Shown: in pieces, positions 1-8,154 of the stretch
Layout of the letters: the number at the start of each line of letters is the position of its first letter
Numbering within the stretch: the stretch's first letter is position 1
Virus record (IMG/VR): IMGVR_UViG_3300032265_001769
Location: 1-31,468 of that record
From: a virus
Reading direction: 5' to 3' (one strand)
DNA length: 31,468 nt
Translations under genes and position numbers: made by a program
The notes under the pieces: generated by a model
Database searches by the model: none
Told to the model about the DNA's origin: nothing
Seen by the model: only the letters and a program-made list of their open reading frames with translations

Positions 1-803
1 GCCGCCTGTTCTGGAGCTTCAACAGGAACAGTGGTTCCAAGAGGAGCATTAAAACCGTAAGCCGGTGTAGCACGAGGAACAAACTTCTGAATTTGCTCTG
101 GAGAAATGTTTAGCTGTTTTGATGCAGCAATATCGGCAGCCGCAGCGTCTGAAAGCTGTTTTGAAGCAACTCCAGCACGAGCAAGAAAGCCTTTTGCAAG
201 AGCAGTTTCAGTGACAGAACTAACACCAGAGGTATCTTGTGGTTCATTTGACGAAACAAACTCACCCGGAACAGTCGTCTTAACTTCGCCAGTCGTTGAC
301 GTGGTCGTTGTCAGTTGACCAACCGCTTGCTGAATGTCCACCAAAGCCTTCTGTTGACGCTGCTGTTCCTGAATACCCTTAAGCTGCTCGTTCAGGTACT
401 CGTTCTGCAAACGCTGATGCTGCTGCGCTCCGTAGGTTTCCAGCGAGTTTGCAATCGCCAGCTTCTGCATTCGGTTAGCCTTTCCACCGACAAAAGCGTC
501 CAGGTTCTTCTGGCCAATGATTCCAGCAAGATGATCCGTGCCAGCAGGAGTTCCATCAGCAGTGGGCGGTCCCTGAGTCGAACCAGCGTACTGAGCCAGC
601 ATGGACTCAATTTTGGAAGTCGCATACTCGTCCTCTCGCTTGTTTTTGATGTACTCCTTAACCAGTCCGGTGACGTTTTCGCCAAACTTGGAAATTCCGG
701 CGGCAATATTTCGGCCCGGTGCCGTAGCTGCCTCCATGTAGCCAGTCGGAAGCGGGGCAACTTGCTGGCCCTGATAAGGAGTGACGTAGCTGTATGAAGG
801 CAT
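1..803 (-). CDS. Q/A-rich phage protein, 3' end outside window
   Basis: A reading frame opens at an ATG (801-803) and stays open to the left edge, giving at least 267 residues with the C-terminus missing. The N-terminus begins MPSYSYVTPYQGQQV. The middle is rich in Gln, Ala and charged residues with a likely coiled coil, including a QQ-rich stretch about residues 130-150 and a Thr/Ser-rich linker after it. It is the last gene visible in the late operon and starts two bases after the previous stop. Low-complexity Gln/Ala proteins at this place in short-tailed phages are often internal virion or ejection proteins, but no family is recognised, so that role is inference from position and composition only. 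Confidence 0.75.
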   Translation of the reverse strand, partial: MPSYSYVTPYQGQQVAPLPTGYMEAATAPGRNIAAGISKFGENVTGLVKEYIKNKREDEYATSKIESMLAQYAGSTQGPPTADGTPAGTDHLAGIIGQKNLDAFVGGKANRMQKLAIANSLETYGAQQHQRLQNEYLNEQLKGIQEQQRQQKALVDIQQAVGQLTTTTSTTGEVKTTVPGEFVSSNEPQDTSGVSSVTETALAKGFLARAGVASKQLSDAAAADIAASKQLNISPEQIQKFVPRATPAYGFNAPLGTTVPVEAPEQA

Positions 804-805
804 AA

Positions 806-1228
806 TTATTTGTGTTGAGAGTGGTAGGCGGCTTCCCTCAAGTCGAGGGAGATTGATCGCATGTGCTTGTATCCGCCAACAATCCAAGCAACCGCAAGAA
901 TTATGTCATTTCCGCACTGTCGGATGACATCGGCAATGTTCTGCTTCCAGCTTTCTCCGTCTTTTTCCCAAGCCACAGAGTCGGCGTAAGTGTTTGTGGT
1001 CAGCGCGATTAAAGGCTGAAGCCGGTTTGAGTTTTCAAGATAGAACTGCGTTGAGTATAGCTGGTTCGCAAGCATCAAGATTTCCAGCAACACTTCTGGA
1101 GTTCTTGGAAGCTCACCATCAATCAAGTCGTCAACCGCATGGCAGTAATTGTGGAAACAGGAAACAAACAAAATGGCGTTTGCATTCCCTCCACATGCGT
1201 TGAAATAAAGTGTTCCAATGTCCTTCAT
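806..1228 (-). CDS. Hypothetical phage protein with a DDxxD-like motif
   Basis: The protein has 140 residues and starts at an ATG whose first bases overlap the upstream stop (ATGA), so it is probably translationally coupled to the cupin-like gene. It looks mostly helical. Residues 21-37 hold a Cys/His-rich helix followed by D33-D34-L-I-D37, the spacing of the metal-binding DDxxD motif of class I prenyl synthases. The rest of the protein does not otherwise resemble that family, so this may be chance. Cysteines occur at 12, 24, 29 and about 109. No function can be assigned. Its position among late structural genes suggests a virion-associated or morphogenesis role. Confidence 0.7.
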   Translation of the reverse strand: MKDIGTLYFNACGGNANAILFVSCFHNYCHAVDDLIDGELPRTPEVLLEILMLANQLYSTQFYLENSNRLQPLIALTTNTYADSVAWEKDGESWKQNIADVIRQCGNDIILAVAWIVGGYKHMRSISLDLREAAYHSQHK

Positions 1229-1551
1229 TCAAAGAAGTCAACCGCCGCAGATGTTGGCGAGGAACTCCACTTTTCCAAGTTAGCAAATACGCAAAAAGTC
1301 AAAGCCGTTGCTCCGTGAATTGATCCAGCAGGAACTATTTTGCTCCATCCAAAATCACTAAATCCGACAGCTTTTTCACGTTCACCAAGACGCCAAATCA
1401 TCCTACCAAACAAATGGAAGATTCTGCTTTTGATGGACTTGTGAAAGTGAAGCGGGATTGTTTCTCCTGTCGGACAAGACCAGACTTCCAGTTGCCAGTT
1501 AAACAGCCGGAAGACTTTGATTCCAACGCAATGCTGGAAGCGAACAATCAC
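1225..1551 (-). CDS. Cupin-like small phage protein
   Basis: This 108-residue protein starts at a GTG that overlaps the upstream TGA (GTGA) and ends in an ATGA overlap with the next gene. Two short segments match the shape of the two cupin metal motifs. ETIPLHFHK at residues 30-38 carries histidines 35 and 37, and VPAGSIHG at 73-80 resembles the second-motif pattern P-x-G-x-x-H with His79. The length fits a single small beta-barrel. Cupins bind a metal or a small ligand. What this one binds is unknown, and an enzymatic or receptor-related role in the particle is speculation. The frame is kept open exactly between its two overlapped neighbours, which supports it being a real gene. Confidence 0.65.
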   Translation of the reverse strand: MIVRFQHCVGIKVFRLFNWQLEVWSCPTGETIPLHFHKSIKSRIFHLFGRMIWRLGEREKAVGFSDFGWSKIVPAGSIHGATALTFCVFANLEKWSSSPTSAAVDFFE

Positions 1552-1886
1552 AGGCTTGAAAAAATTCCAGCCACTTTTCCGCCAGCACCAGACAAAAGGC
1601 CATCCACCTTTTCACCGGAGGAGTTTTCTCCTCCAATGATTTGAGAGCTAAGATCAGTCTTTGCGTCGTCTCGCATTTGAAGCAGTCCCTGTTTTGCGCC
1701 CAAAAGGTTGTCAATCGCGCTGTCGTCGAGGCCCATGTATTTAAGCCTCTCGCGTTGCTGTTCAACAGATTGGACAGACTGGGGAGCAAACTGCATTGGT
1801 CCCGGTTGCATTCCTTGGTTAAAACCTTGGAATTGCCCCATTTGGGATCCATACGGCTGAAATTGATTTGGAGGTCCGTAGTTCAT
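1548..1886 (-). CDS. Q/G/P-rich small structural-type protein
   Basis: The protein has 112 residues. The first 40 are dominated by Gln, Gly, Pro, Phe and Met (starts MNYGPPNQFQPYGSQMG) and are probably disordered. Residues 45-70 form a charged amphipathic helix, and the tail is Gly/Ser-rich (IIGGENSSGEKVDG near 84-97). The ATG overlaps the stop of the upstream gene as ATGA. No family is recognised. Composition and location resemble small virion proteins found next to tail and internal proteins in metagenomic podoviruses. Confidence 0.7.
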   Translation of the reverse strand: MNYGPPNQFQPYGSQMGQFQGFNQGMQPGPMQFAPQSVQSVEQQRERLKYMGLDDSAIDNLLGAKQGLLQMRDDAKTDLSSQIIGGENSSGEKVDGLLSGAGGKVAGIFSSL

Positions 1887-2662
1887 AGCGATGAAATACC
1901 GGCACCTGCAAGAGCAGTCATGTTGGCCGCTGAAGAAGTGCTTGCTGCAAGATTCTGTTGCTGATTTGCGCCAATCAGGTTTGCAGCATATTGCGACTCA
2001 GGATTGAACAACTGTCCAGGATTGAATCCTTGTGCTTGCCCGGTCATTGCGCCAGTCGCACCAAACGCTTGCGAGGGCCTTCCAAGAATCTGCTGGAACA
2101 CGTCACCGTACATTCCCTGAGACGCTCCAATAGCCTGCATTGCCTGCTGGGAACGCTGCTGCTGAAGTCCAGCACCCATCATCTGAGAGCGAACAGATTC
2201 CTGCATTGCGCCAGACGGCTGATTTGCAAGACCGCGTGCAGCCGATCCAGAGCGCAACTGCTGAGTGACCATGTTCTGCTGTTCAGGAGTCAGATTGGAT
2301 CCAGCAGCCAGACCAGAATTGGCCTGAGCAGTCATCCGGTCAATCATCGCAGCCTGATCCGGGTTAGACGCCCGAATGGCAGCGCGAGCTTGTGGTCCTA
2401 GGCTTGCAATGTCGGCAATGTCGCCAGCACGGCTTGCAGAACGAGCAGCGGACTCAATCTGGCCAAGACGAGGGGCAGCCTGACCATAAATGTCCAGAAG
2501 CTGCGGCATTGCGCTCTTGAGCATTCCAAGCTGGAGAGCCTGGTACTGAGGAGCGTATTGGGCCTCGGCAGCATACTTCTGCGGTGCAAGATCAAGCTGA
2601 GCCTGAAGCGTGTCCCGAGTTTCCTGGGCGTAGTTACGTGGTGCTGGAGCGTCTACCGTCAT
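1883..2662 (-). CDS. Ala/Gln-rich structural protein, possible internal virion protein
   Basis: The protein has 259 residues, is very rich in Ala, Gln and Met, and is predicted mostly alpha-helical, with repeated small-residue helices (for example AIRASNPDQAAMIDRMTAQA near 92-111). The C-terminal 30 residues are Ala/Ser-rich and hydrophobic. The ATG is at 2660-2662. Its start lies inside the end of the upstream gene by about 30 bases and its stop forms an ATGA overlap with the next. Proteins of this composition downstream of tail genes in short-tailed phages are often ejected internal proteins that help DNA cross the cell envelope. No named domain is visible, so that role is inference. Confidence 0.75.
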   Translation of the reverse strand: MTVDAPAPRNYAQETRDTLQAQLDLAPQKYAAEAQYAPQYQALQLGMLKSAMPQLLDIYGQAAPRLGQIESAARSASRAGDIADIASLGPQARAAIRASNPDQAAMIDRMTAQANSGLAAGSNLTPEQQNMVTQQLRSGSAARGLANQPSGAMQESVRSQMMGAGLQQQRSQQAMQAIGASQGMYGDVFQQILGRPSQAFGATGAMTGQAQGFNPGQLFNPESQYAANLIGANQQQNLAASTSSAANMTALAGAGISSL

Positions 2663-3062
2663 AAAGAGTGTTCCCTTTCTTGTAGAGACCTAGGATTCCA
2701 AACTTGTATCGTCTCCACTTTCCATTCCGAAATCCAACAGAAGGAAGAAGCGCGGACTGCGGTCTTTCAAGTACAAAAGAGGCCGCTACAGACATGGCGT
2801 CTTCTGGACCGTTGGCAGCGAATTGATACCAATACCAATGATCACCATTCGGATCACTTTCCTGCCAAGCAAACGGTATGCGATCTGGTCCAACCTGCTG
2901 CCAACCGCAAATAACAGCGACTACTTGCCCTGACCTAGTGAGAACTTTGAGTGTCCCGCGCTTTAGGTGGAATTCGATAAAGTCTTCCAACTCCTCATCA
3001 GACCACTTGTCAAAAGCGTCTGAGAGTTTTGCTCTAAAGTACGCTAGAACCTTTGAGATCAA
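2634..3062 (-). CDS. Small alpha/beta phage protein, possible acyltransferase fold
   Basis: About 142 residues. There is no ATG near the beginning. A TTG at 3060-3062 overlaps the upstream TGA as TTGA, matching the coupled starts elsewhere in this operon; another TTG lies two codons further up. The N-terminal half has charged helices (KWSDEELEDFIEFHLKRGTL near 20-39), followed by a strand and turn (VVAVICGWQQVG) and a conserved-looking aromatic stretch (HWYWYQFAANG near 81-91). The C-terminus is basic. The layout is loosely like GNAT or toxin-activating acyltransferase domains seen in some phages, but no catalytic signature is convincing. It is best treated as a conserved-type hypothetical late protein. 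Confidence 0.65.
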   Translation of the reverse strand: MISKVLAYFRAKLSDAFDKWSDEELEDFIEFHLKRGTLKVLTRSGQVVAVICGWQQVGPDRIPFAWQESDPNGDHWYWYQFAANGPEDAMSVAASFVLERPQSALLPSVGFRNGKWRRYKFGILGLYKKGNTLYDGRRSSTT

Positions 3063-3937
3063 GACCAAGTGGTGTCATGTAGAAGGTAGGCTTTCACCTT
3101 CCAGTTTGAACGAGTCAACGTCAAATACGTTCCGTCAGTGTTCTTAAGAGTTACAAGCTTGCTTGGAATTGTTGAGGCACCTGTATATCCAGGGCTATTG
3201 GGTTGTGTTGCTGAAAAAACAACATTCAAAAATAGGCTGGTTCCACTTATAACTCCGCAAGAAACATTAATCGGATACGAAAAAACCGGAAAAGCACTAC
3301 TATATGCCTGCATAACGCAGGAGCTTACAGGAATCTCATTTCCGACAGCAAACGGACTGTCGACGGTACCTTGGCAAACAAGAACAACACTAATCATCTG
3401 AGGCGTGTAAGCTACAGCAGGAAGCTCAGCAGGGGAAAGCCACTGCACCAACTGCGTTGCGTTTCCATCAGTCGGAAGCGCCTTTGCTGTAGTCGTGTAC
3501 TTTGAAAGACTAATGGAAGACAACACGCCACCGACAGACAAAGCCAAACCAGTTCCGACACTAATCTCAGATACGTTAGCAGCCGATGCCGTTGGATTTC
3601 CAAGTATCCTGCTGGCAGCGACCTGCTTGATGTTGGTGTACTGAACTCCATTCGTCTTGATGCGAAGTGAAGTCGCGTCAAGAGTCATTGTTGTCGAATC
3701 AACAGGAACATCAGTCGGCGAGTTTGACCCGGTCGTGGCATTGGCCTTGATCGTTGTTGCGACCATCACTGCCATGCTCGCGTTGGTAACCGATCCAGCA
3801 GCAAGCGTAAGCGAACCGCCATCAACGCTTCCTGTGATGTCAACAGAAGGCGTCCCAAGCAGGTTAAGAGTGGCTGCGTCCAGCGTAGTACTGGAAGTCA
3901 CAGTTGTTCCCGGAGTAACAGTTACAAAGAGAGGCAT
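3059..3937 (-). CDS. Tail fibre-like protein
   Basis: The protein has 292 residues, is rich in Thr, Ser, Val, Ala and Gly, and has almost no long helices, as in beta-structured phage fibres. Residues 60-140 contain fibre-type repeats of the style SVTNASMAVMVATTIKANA and QVAASRILGNPTASAANV, which resemble the repeat region of phage tail fibre and collar proteins. The C-terminal 100 residues look like a compact globular head. It starts three bases after the stop of the tail tube B-like gene, which suits an adsorption fibre or tail appendage attached to the tail tip. Receptor specificity cannot be read from the sequence. Confidence 0.75.
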   Translation of the reverse strand: MPLFVTVTPGTTVTSSTTLDAATLNLLGTPSVDITGSVDGGSLTLAAGSVTNASMAVMVATTIKANATTGSNSPTDVPVDSTTMTLDATSLRIKTNGVQYTNIKQVAASRILGNPTASAANVSEISVGTGLALSVGGVLSSISLSKYTTTAKALPTDGNATQLVQWLSPAELPAVAYTPQMISVVLVCQGTVDSPFAVGNEIPVSSCVMQAYSSAFPVFSYPINVSCGVISGTSLFLNVVFSATQPNSPGYTGASTIPSKLVTLKNTDGTYLTLTRSNWKVKAYLLHDTTWS

Positions 3938-3940
3938 AGG

Positions 3941-6900
3941 TCAAACGTCGGTTCGTCCAAACATTCGGAAAGGAATCGCGTACAACATGATTGATGAGAC
4001 TTCCACATTTCCCATATCGGAAGTAAAAACTGGTTGGATCGTGTTGCCGTGTCTGCGAAGTCGGTACTTGGAAACAATCACCTGCCGCTGGTTAACGCGA
4101 ACACCATTGTTTCCACACAGAAGTCCAGGCTGCCAAGAGTAGTCTTTGCGGTATGGCGACCAGAAATCGTCATTCACGTTCGTTGTGACGTAGTCTGGAA
4201 CACCGTAATTGAAGTAGGTCGTGCGAGACTGAGTCTGGTTGCTTGCGAGCGTCAGCACCTCGTTCACGCCATCCAGATTCACAACAAACGAGTACCTCGG
4301 ATTGCTGTAATTCAGTTGGATCTCAATTCCTGTGTATTGCTTGTGGACTGGAGTTCCAAAGGTGTATCCTCGGAATTCGATGCGCGTTGAGATCTGCAAT
4401 TCAGTTCCGTCAACTTTTTTGTCAGCCCAAGCCTGCTTGTCAAAGTAATGAACGAATCCACTCTCATCAGACCAAGCGAGATAGTCAGATCCGTACAAAC
4501 TGACGCGAGAAAAGTAGCGAGGAAGAAGCATACTTCCTTCCCAGTAACCTTCCCAAGCCTGATTTAAGAAGTTGAAAACCAACGTGCGCTGGTTTGTTCC
4601 ATTCCCTTCGTTCAAAGGAACAGAAAGCAAGTAGCGGTTGTCGAAGTACGTTCCAATGGCCTTGTACGCTAGTGCCTTGTCGATGTCGTCAATCTCAGGC
4701 TGGATTGGGTTGGAAATCGGAACGACAACAGACTGGCTGATTCCATATTCCGTTTGCTTAAGCGAAGCGACTCCACGTTGAGTCAGAAAAACAACGTCAG
4801 ACCCAGTGCCAGCAATAGAAAGAGGAGCAATACAACCAAACTCGCGGGTAACTTCAGAAAGTCGGACAGACGACAGATCGCCGTAAAGATTTTCAATTGC
4901 GAGAATTGAGTTCGTTTTGAAGACGATAAGCGTCGTTTGATTGAACGGGTATACTGCGACGACTTTGTCATTTGAACCTGAGTTCAGCTTAAACTCGTTG
5001 ATGATTGGAGAGTAGTGAAGCGGGTCCAGAACATCAGACACAGCCAGCATGTCAAAGCCATAGACCATCAACAATCTGTTTTGGAAATAGCAACCTTCAC
5101 GTCCTGCTGGAATCGGCATTCCACTGGCCTCAAACTTGGAAATCGTCCCAGTGAACGAAGCGTAGACGTTTACAGCAGTGGACGGGAAATCAATCGAGAC
5201 ATCAACGTCTGAGGAAGACGCAATGTAACCTGGGCTTGATACCGCAATGCTGCTGACAGAATCACTTTCGTTTCCAGTTCCAATCGAAACAGTAAGAGCA
5301 CTTCCTGTGACAGTTGAGCAAGTGGCAGCAGGCGTGACGTTGTACCCAGCACCGTTTGCAGTTACCGTGACAGCCGTGATCCCGTACTGCGCTGGATCCG
5401 AAAGCGTGATCGTGTTGCTAGTATATCCAGATCCTGAAGCGGTTACCGTAAACGAAACAACTTTCCCGCCCGACACAGTAACTGTAGCGGCAGCACTAGA
5501 TCCTCCTAATCCAAACGTCACTGTAGGAGCGGCATCGTATCCAGCACCGAAATTTGAAACCGTATAGGTTCCTAGCGGGTAGCCACCGCCTGAAAGCGGC
5601 TGCGTTGTGATTGTCGCAGTAACCTTTGCAACAGTAGCCCTTGCCGTTGCGCGGGTAGCATTGACAAGAGAATCCGTTTCAGCCGTAGCTCCGTAAAACA
5701 ACTTCAGCGTGTTGGCATCAACCGGATAAACGTAGTAGGTGTTGTTGAAGTCTGAAATGCTTGCAGAAGAGATTACAATCTTGTCTCCAGGAACAAACCC
5801 ATGGTTATAAACCGTGATCGTGTTCGCAACCGAATCTGCGCTTGAAATGAACAGACTGCTTGCAACACGGTTGAATCCAGCAACGATTGCAATCTTGGAA
5901 GTCCCATTCGACTGCATCAACAGCGGATAGGAGCCATTCTCAAAGTCCAGTTCCGGCTGAACAATGTTGTTACCAGTCGTGTTGTTCTGTCGCTGGATGT
6001 AGTAACGGTAAGATGACGACGAGGAAGAAAGGTCAACCTTGCCCGTAGATCCTCCGCTGCGAGCATTGGACTCAGACGTGTAGAACGACACCTTGGTTCC
6101 GTTTACGTTGACCCACAGTCCAAATCCTTGACCACTGGAAAACGATGCAGCCGTGTAGATTGGAGGAGCTGGATAAACCTGCCCGATGATGACGCGATTT
6201 CCAGTCGCCAGATCAGTAATGACGTTCAGCGTGACGTAATCACTGCCAGAATTAATCGCGCTACCGTTGAAGTAGTAACGATCCGAGAATGGCCGCAACA
6301 TTGCGATTGCGTTGTCGCACTGGATCATTTTGACGGGACCGTAGATGTCCCACCCGTTCAGCGGGATTTCCAAGTGCGACGAGTTGGGCCGGACTAGATA
6401 GACCCTTCCTTGTCCACCGTCGGACGTTCTGACCTCGTTGGTTGCGACGATCAGCGCACTGTTTCCTGTCTGAGGATCTCGGTACTGCATCATCCCGAGA
6501 ATGTCCGTGAACTTGGTCGTCCCGGTGTAGTATGTCAGGCCCCAGGTGCTTGGGCTGGATCCGGTCCAAGAATACGTCGCAGTGTTGAGCGTGCAGTTCG
6601 TGTTGTCGTCACTGACCACTCGCGCACCGTTCTTGACGATCAGCGTGTTGTAAGAGGGATCAGGATCAGAACAAACAACAGTACCAGCCGGAATCTGTGC
6701 GCCTGGAGAAGCGCGAGTCCACAACGTGCCGCCTTTGGCAACGCTGAACGATTGCCGGTTGGTATTCCACTTCCCCCCCCACTTAGGTTGAATGATTCCC
6801 CAGCGGTTGCTAATCAGCTTTGCCTCAAATTTTCGATTAACCGCTTGGCTGACATAGTTCGGGTCAACCATCTGCAGATCAAGGCGCGAGACAACTCCAA

Positions 6901-6943
6901 TGAATTTCTCGTCTCTGTCAGTAAGCTGTTGAATGTCAGGCAT
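3941..6943 (-). CDS. Tail tube protein B-like (T7 gp12-type nozzle)
   Basis: The protein has 1000 residues against about 800 for T7 gp12. The N-terminal 360 residues and residues 600-960 carry the layout of podovirus tail tube B proteins: a beta-propeller-like body with a GREGCYFQNRLLMVYGFDML segment at 614-633, then a DPLHYSP motif and strands ending in LTQRGVASLK. Between about 370 and 600 there is an extra beta-rich block with GxGY turns (GAGYD near 467, GSGYT near 504, GAGYN near 531), probably a decoration domain. It starts with TGATG overlapping the tail tube A-like gene. The inferred role is the distal tail nozzle through which DNA leaves the particle. Confidence 0.85.
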   Translation of the reverse strand: MPDIQQLTDRDEKFIGVVSRLDLQMVDPNYVSQAVNRKFEAKLISNRWGIIQPKWGGKWNTNRQSFSVAKGGTLWTRASPGAQIPAGTVVCSDPDPSYNTLIVKNGARVVSDDNTNCTLNTATYSWTGSSPSTWGLTYYTGTTKFTDILGMMQYRDPQTGNSALIVATNEVRTSDGGQGRVYLVRPNSSHLEIPLNGWDIYGPVKMIQCDNAIAMLRPFSDRYYFNGSAINSGSDYVTLNVITDLATGNRVIIGQVYPAPPIYTAASFSSGQGFGLWVNVNGTKVSFYTSESNARSGGSTGKVDLSSSSSSYRYYIQRQNNTTGNNIVQPELDFENGSYPLLMQSNGTSKIAIVAGFNRVASSLFISSADSVANTITVYNHGFVPGDKIVISSASISDFNNTYYVYPVDANTLKLFYGATAETDSLVNATRATARATVAKVTATITTQPLSGGGYPLGTYTVSNFGAGYDAAPTVTFGLGGSSAAATVTVSGGKVVSFTVTASGSGYTSNTITLSDPAQYGITAVTVTANGAGYNVTPAATCSTVTGSALTVSIGTGNESDSVSSIAVSSPGYIASSSDVDVSIDFPSTAVNVYASFTGTISKFEASGMPIPAGREGCYFQNRLLMVYGFDMLAVSDVLDPLHYSPIINEFKLNSGSNDKVVAVYPFNQTTLIVFKTNSILAIENLYGDLSSVRLSEVTREFGCIAPLSIAGTGSDVVFLTQRGVASLKQTEYGISQSVVVPISNPIQPEIDDIDKALAYKAIGTYFDNRYLLSVPLNEGNGTNQRTLVFNFLNQAWEGYWEGSMLLPRYFSRVSLYGSDYLAWSDESGFVHYFDKQAWADKKVDGTELQISTRIEFRGYTFGTPVHKQYTGIEIQLNYSNPRYSFVVNLDGVNEVLTLASNQTQSRTTYFNYGVPDYVTTNVNDDFWSPYRKDYSWQPGLLCGNNGVRVNQRQVIVSKYRLRRHGNTIQPVFTSDMGNVEVSSIMLYAIPFRMFGRTDV

Positions 6944-7860
6944 CAGCGTCCTTGATATACAACTTGCCGAGTTTGCATTTCCTGACGTGCAACCTTGTCG
7001 ATCTCGTCGGTCAAAGCTGATTCACCAAGCAACATCAGCTCGTTGCCAAGGTCGTTCTTGCCGTCAACCTTCAGCATCATTCCAGCCGAGCGAAGAGCGA
7101 CAATGTTCTGGAATCGGTACTGGATAGAAGTCGGATTTCCTTGCGAAAAATCAGTCGGAGCAACTCGGTATTCCACCCAGACAAATGGAAGCTGATCTCC
7201 GATAACGATTCCGCCCTCATCAAACGAAAACCCAAGCAAGCGTTGCTTCCAAGCCACTTCAGGATTCACCGAGTATACAGCCAAAACCTCACCAATGATG
7301 TTGGAACGCAGTCCGTCGTTGTTGGTGGACGTTTCGCTGATCTTGCGAATGAACGGGTCAAGCCGTCCCCAGACAGTCGAGACGCTTGGAGGAACGCTTC
7401 CTGACGTGTAATCAATGCACTGGTAGTAGTTCTGATCTTCAGCCCACAAGACAATTTGACCAAGCGTATAGCTGGTTGACTCGCTCCAAGTGCCTGCGGA
7501 AACGCCAGCGTAATCAGGCAATGCCTCGGACCAATTCAGCGTGTAAACCTGACCGTTTGGACCGTTTTGAGTCGGCGTGATGTTGGTCGTGTTGTCCTTG
7601 ACACACTGGTAATACTTTTGCTCAGTCGGATAGTAGCAAACAATTCCAACGTTGTACTGCTGCGCTGAATCGTAATCCTTGGCAAAGAATTCCTGGCTAA
7701 CCAGCTTGAAATCGCCCCAGTCGTAAGCTTCCCAAGCCTGACGTAAAGCCATCCCGATGTACGTCGAGAACGCGGACGCTTCCTCGGTCGTCGGAGGATA
7801 CACGCGCCCGGTAAGTTCGCAGGCTTGGCGAACAACGTAATCGTAGGCTACAACTTTCAT
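6943..7860 (-). CDS. Tail tube protein A-like with two inserted carbohydrate-binding-like repeats
   Basis: The protein has 305 residues. The N-terminal 60 and C-terminal 110 residues form the helical and beta layout of short-tail gatekeeper/tail tube A proteins (T7 gp11-like); the C-terminus ends in helices like those of its relatives (ALRSAGMMLKVDGKNDLGNE). Inserted at about 64-110 and 124-165 are two related segments with the pattern Y-x-x-G-x-I/V-V-x(5-9)-Y-Y-Q-C, resembling small chitin-binding (CBM5/12-like) modules. It lies directly upstream of the tail tube B-like gene with a one-base overlap, as in T7-type phages. It probably joins the portal to the nozzle, and the inserts may project outward. 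Confidence 0.8.
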   Translation of the reverse strand: MKVVAYDYVVRQACELTGRVYPPTTEEASAFSTYIGMALRQAWEAYDWGDFKLVSQEFFAKDYDSAQQYNVGIVCYYPTEQKYYQCVKDNTTNITPTQNGPNGQVYTLNWSEALPDYAGVSAGTWSESTSYTLGQIVLWAEDQNYYQCIDYTSGSVPPSVSTVWGRLDPFIRKISETSTNNDGLRSNIIGEVLAVYSVNPEVAWKQRLLGFSFDEGGIVIGDQLPFVWVEYRVAPTDFSQGNPTSIQYRFQNIVALRSAGMMLKVDGKNDLGNELMLLGESALTDEIDKVARQEMQTRQVVYQGR

Positions 7861-8075
7861 TTTGGCAGCGTATACCAGCCTTCAGGAATTGTTACCTTGT
7901 TGTTGGACCGGACAAGCTTCCCGCTGTCGTCCTTGACCCACACCCGAGACTTGACCGAATCAGCTAGGCGCATTGGTTCGCCCGCTGGTACGTAAACCAC
8001 CCTTGTCGTCCCGCATCCCGTCATCAGGCAAGCGAGCGCGAAGCTGATCAGCAAGCTCAGGATCTCGTTTCGCAT
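7857..8075 (-). CDS. Small phage lipoprotein, outer-membrane spanin candidate
   Basis: The protein has 72 residues from the ATG at 8073-8075 (a TTG lies one codon upstream). The N-terminus is a lipoprotein signal: MRNE, a hydrophobic stretch, then LMTGC, where the Cys would be lipidated. The mature part (about 50 residues) begins GTTRVVYVPAGEP and ends EGWYTLPK, a pattern I associate with small late phage proteins. It shares about 116 bases with the preceding gene in another reading frame, the nested arrangement typical of inner and outer spanin pairs. Next to two holin-like genes, the best inference is an outer-membrane lysis lipoprotein for a diderm host. The tail tube A-like gene next to it shares an ATGA with its stop. 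Confidence 0.75.
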   Translation of the reverse strand: MRNEILSLLISFALACLMTGCGTTRVVYVPAGEPMRLADSVKSRVWVKDDSGKLVRSNNKVTIPEGWYTLPK

Positions 8076-8154
8076 CAATGGAAGTAATGTCTTGTCTGGC
8101 CAGACCAGTCAGCCATTCAAGGATCGCTTTGACGAGTGGACCGATCCATGTCAC
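7960..8154 (-). CDS. Small protein overlapping the lipoprotein gene, possible spanin partner
   Basis: The protein has 64 residues and starts at a GTG that shares GTGA with the stop of the upstream membrane protein. Residues 1-19 (WIGPLVKAILEWLTGLA) form an amphipathic or weakly membrane-seeking helix, and the rest is charged and Arg/Asp-rich. More than half of the gene is read through in another frame by the lipoprotein gene. In position it sits where an inner-membrane spanin would, but it lacks a clear transmembrane helix and a long coiled coil, so this is only a suggestion. The exact GTGA coupling favours a real gene. Confidence 0.5.
   Translation of the reverse strand: MTWIGPLVKAILEWLTGLARQDITSIDAKRDPELADQLRARLPDDGMRDDKGGLRTSGRTNAPS

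Noticed and set aside
392-760. 122-residue minus-strand frame at the left edge
   Set aside because: It overlaps the longer open frame from 803 to the left edge, and its Arg/Ser/Leu-rich composition looks like an out-of-frame shadow.
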